From Methylococcaceae bacterium (lineage in GTDB: Bacteria; Pseudomonadota; Gammaproteobacteria; Methylococcales; Methylococcaceae), in assembly GCA_012026715.1 (NCBI GenBank), contig VEPB01000066.1, forward strand, positions 1-7,183: a stretch of 7,183 nucleotides of DNA, read 5' to 3'. Numbering within the stretch: the stretch's first letter is position 1; each line of letters opens with the position of its first letter. The translations under genes were made by a program, and so were the position numbers. Below, piece by piece: positions 7,097 through 7,183 of the stretch. Under the pieces are notes generated by a model. That model saw only the letters and a list, made by a program, of their open reading frames with translations. It ran no database searches and had not been told where the DNA came from.

Positions 7097-7183
7097 CGGT
7101 CACTTCCTCCGAATGGTCCGGCGCGGCGGCCGGCGCGGGCTGGCGCGACGCCTGCTGCTGAATCTTGCCGATCAGGGTGTAGA
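7083..7183 (-). CDS. C-terminal end of an unidentified upstream gene
   Basis: Only the last 32 codons and the TAA are in the window. The visible tail begins YTLIGKIQQQASRQ, continues with an Ala/Pro-rich stretch and ends EEVTGGRR. No domain can be recognised from it. Its stop lies 11 nt inside the gp25-like gene (14 nt shared), so the two are almost certainly translated together. In Afp-type clusters the gene just before the gp25-like one encodes the hub/spike protein (gp5-gp27/VgrG-like, Afp8), so that is the leading guess from position alone. A tube-associated LysM protein or a clade-specific gene is equally possible on this evidence. Confidence 0.6.
   Translation of the reverse strand, partial: YTLIGKIQQQASRQPAPAAAPDHSEEVTGGRR
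7103..7110 (-). promoter_or_regulatory. Ribosome binding site GGAGGAAG for the gp25-like gene, inside the upstream coding region
   Basis: GGAGGAAG on the minus strand, 6 nt before the GTG at 7096. It encodes Glu-Glu of the upstream protein's tail. It decides the GTG start, since the frame is closed by TGA just before it. Confidence 0.7.

Noticed and set aside
1..7183. Type VI secretion system or intact prophage
   Set aside because: No TssB/C, TssJ/L/M or ClpV-like protein and no capsid, portal, terminase, lysis or integrase gene is visible. The gp25, PAAR-like, long gpJ and fibre set with eCIS-type motifs fits a free particle better, though the window is short.

Overview
The window is a gene-dense, co-directional stretch (every convincing gene is on the minus strand, so transcription runs from the right edge to the left edge). 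It encodes baseplate, spike-tip and fibre parts of a contractile phage-tail-like injection machine. The set fits an extracellular contractile injection system (eCIS; Afp/PVC-like) better than a phage or a type VI secretion system. It has a long gpJ-type wedge protein, a second wedge protein with a W-T-D-x-N-x-H-D-P-G motif, a gp25-like protein, a His-free PAAR-like tip and a fibre with an eCIS-type N-terminal module. Sampled lines outside the fibre are mostly 60-72% GC. Shine-Dalgarno sites are of the GGAGG type. A Gram-negative bacterium, perhaps a proteobacterium, is plausible, but the sequence does not fix the taxon.

Order in the direction of transcription: the 3' end of an unidentified upstream gene (7183-7083); a gp25-like baseplate protein (7096-6677), overlapping the upstream gene by 14 nt; a PAAR-like spike-tip protein (6655-6221); a very large gpJ-type baseplate protein of 1408 aa (6199-1973); a tail-fibre-like protein of 298 aa (1881-985); and the N-terminal 292 codons of a second baseplate-wedge protein (876 to the left edge). 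No tRNA, rRNA, CRISPR array, transposase or convincing intrinsic terminator was seen. There is no gene-free stretch longer than 108 bases.

How the parts fit (family knowledge plus inference): the gp25-like protein joins the wedges to the central hub and starts the sheath. The PAAR-like protein caps the spike. The gpJ-type protein and the second wedge protein build the baseplate ring. The fibre is the likely target-recognition part. Sheath, tube and hub genes would be expected beyond the right edge, and tape measure, AAA+ ATPase, terminator and payload genes beyond the left edge. None of these is visible here.

The most notable signal is the fibre gene. It is about 51% GC by hand count, sits between the two wedge genes rather than after both, and is flanked by the two longest gaps in the window (91 and 108 nt against 21, 21 and an overlap elsewhere). 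This suggests an exchangeable receptor-binding cassette. The system itself is of a known class; I do not see a wholly new one.
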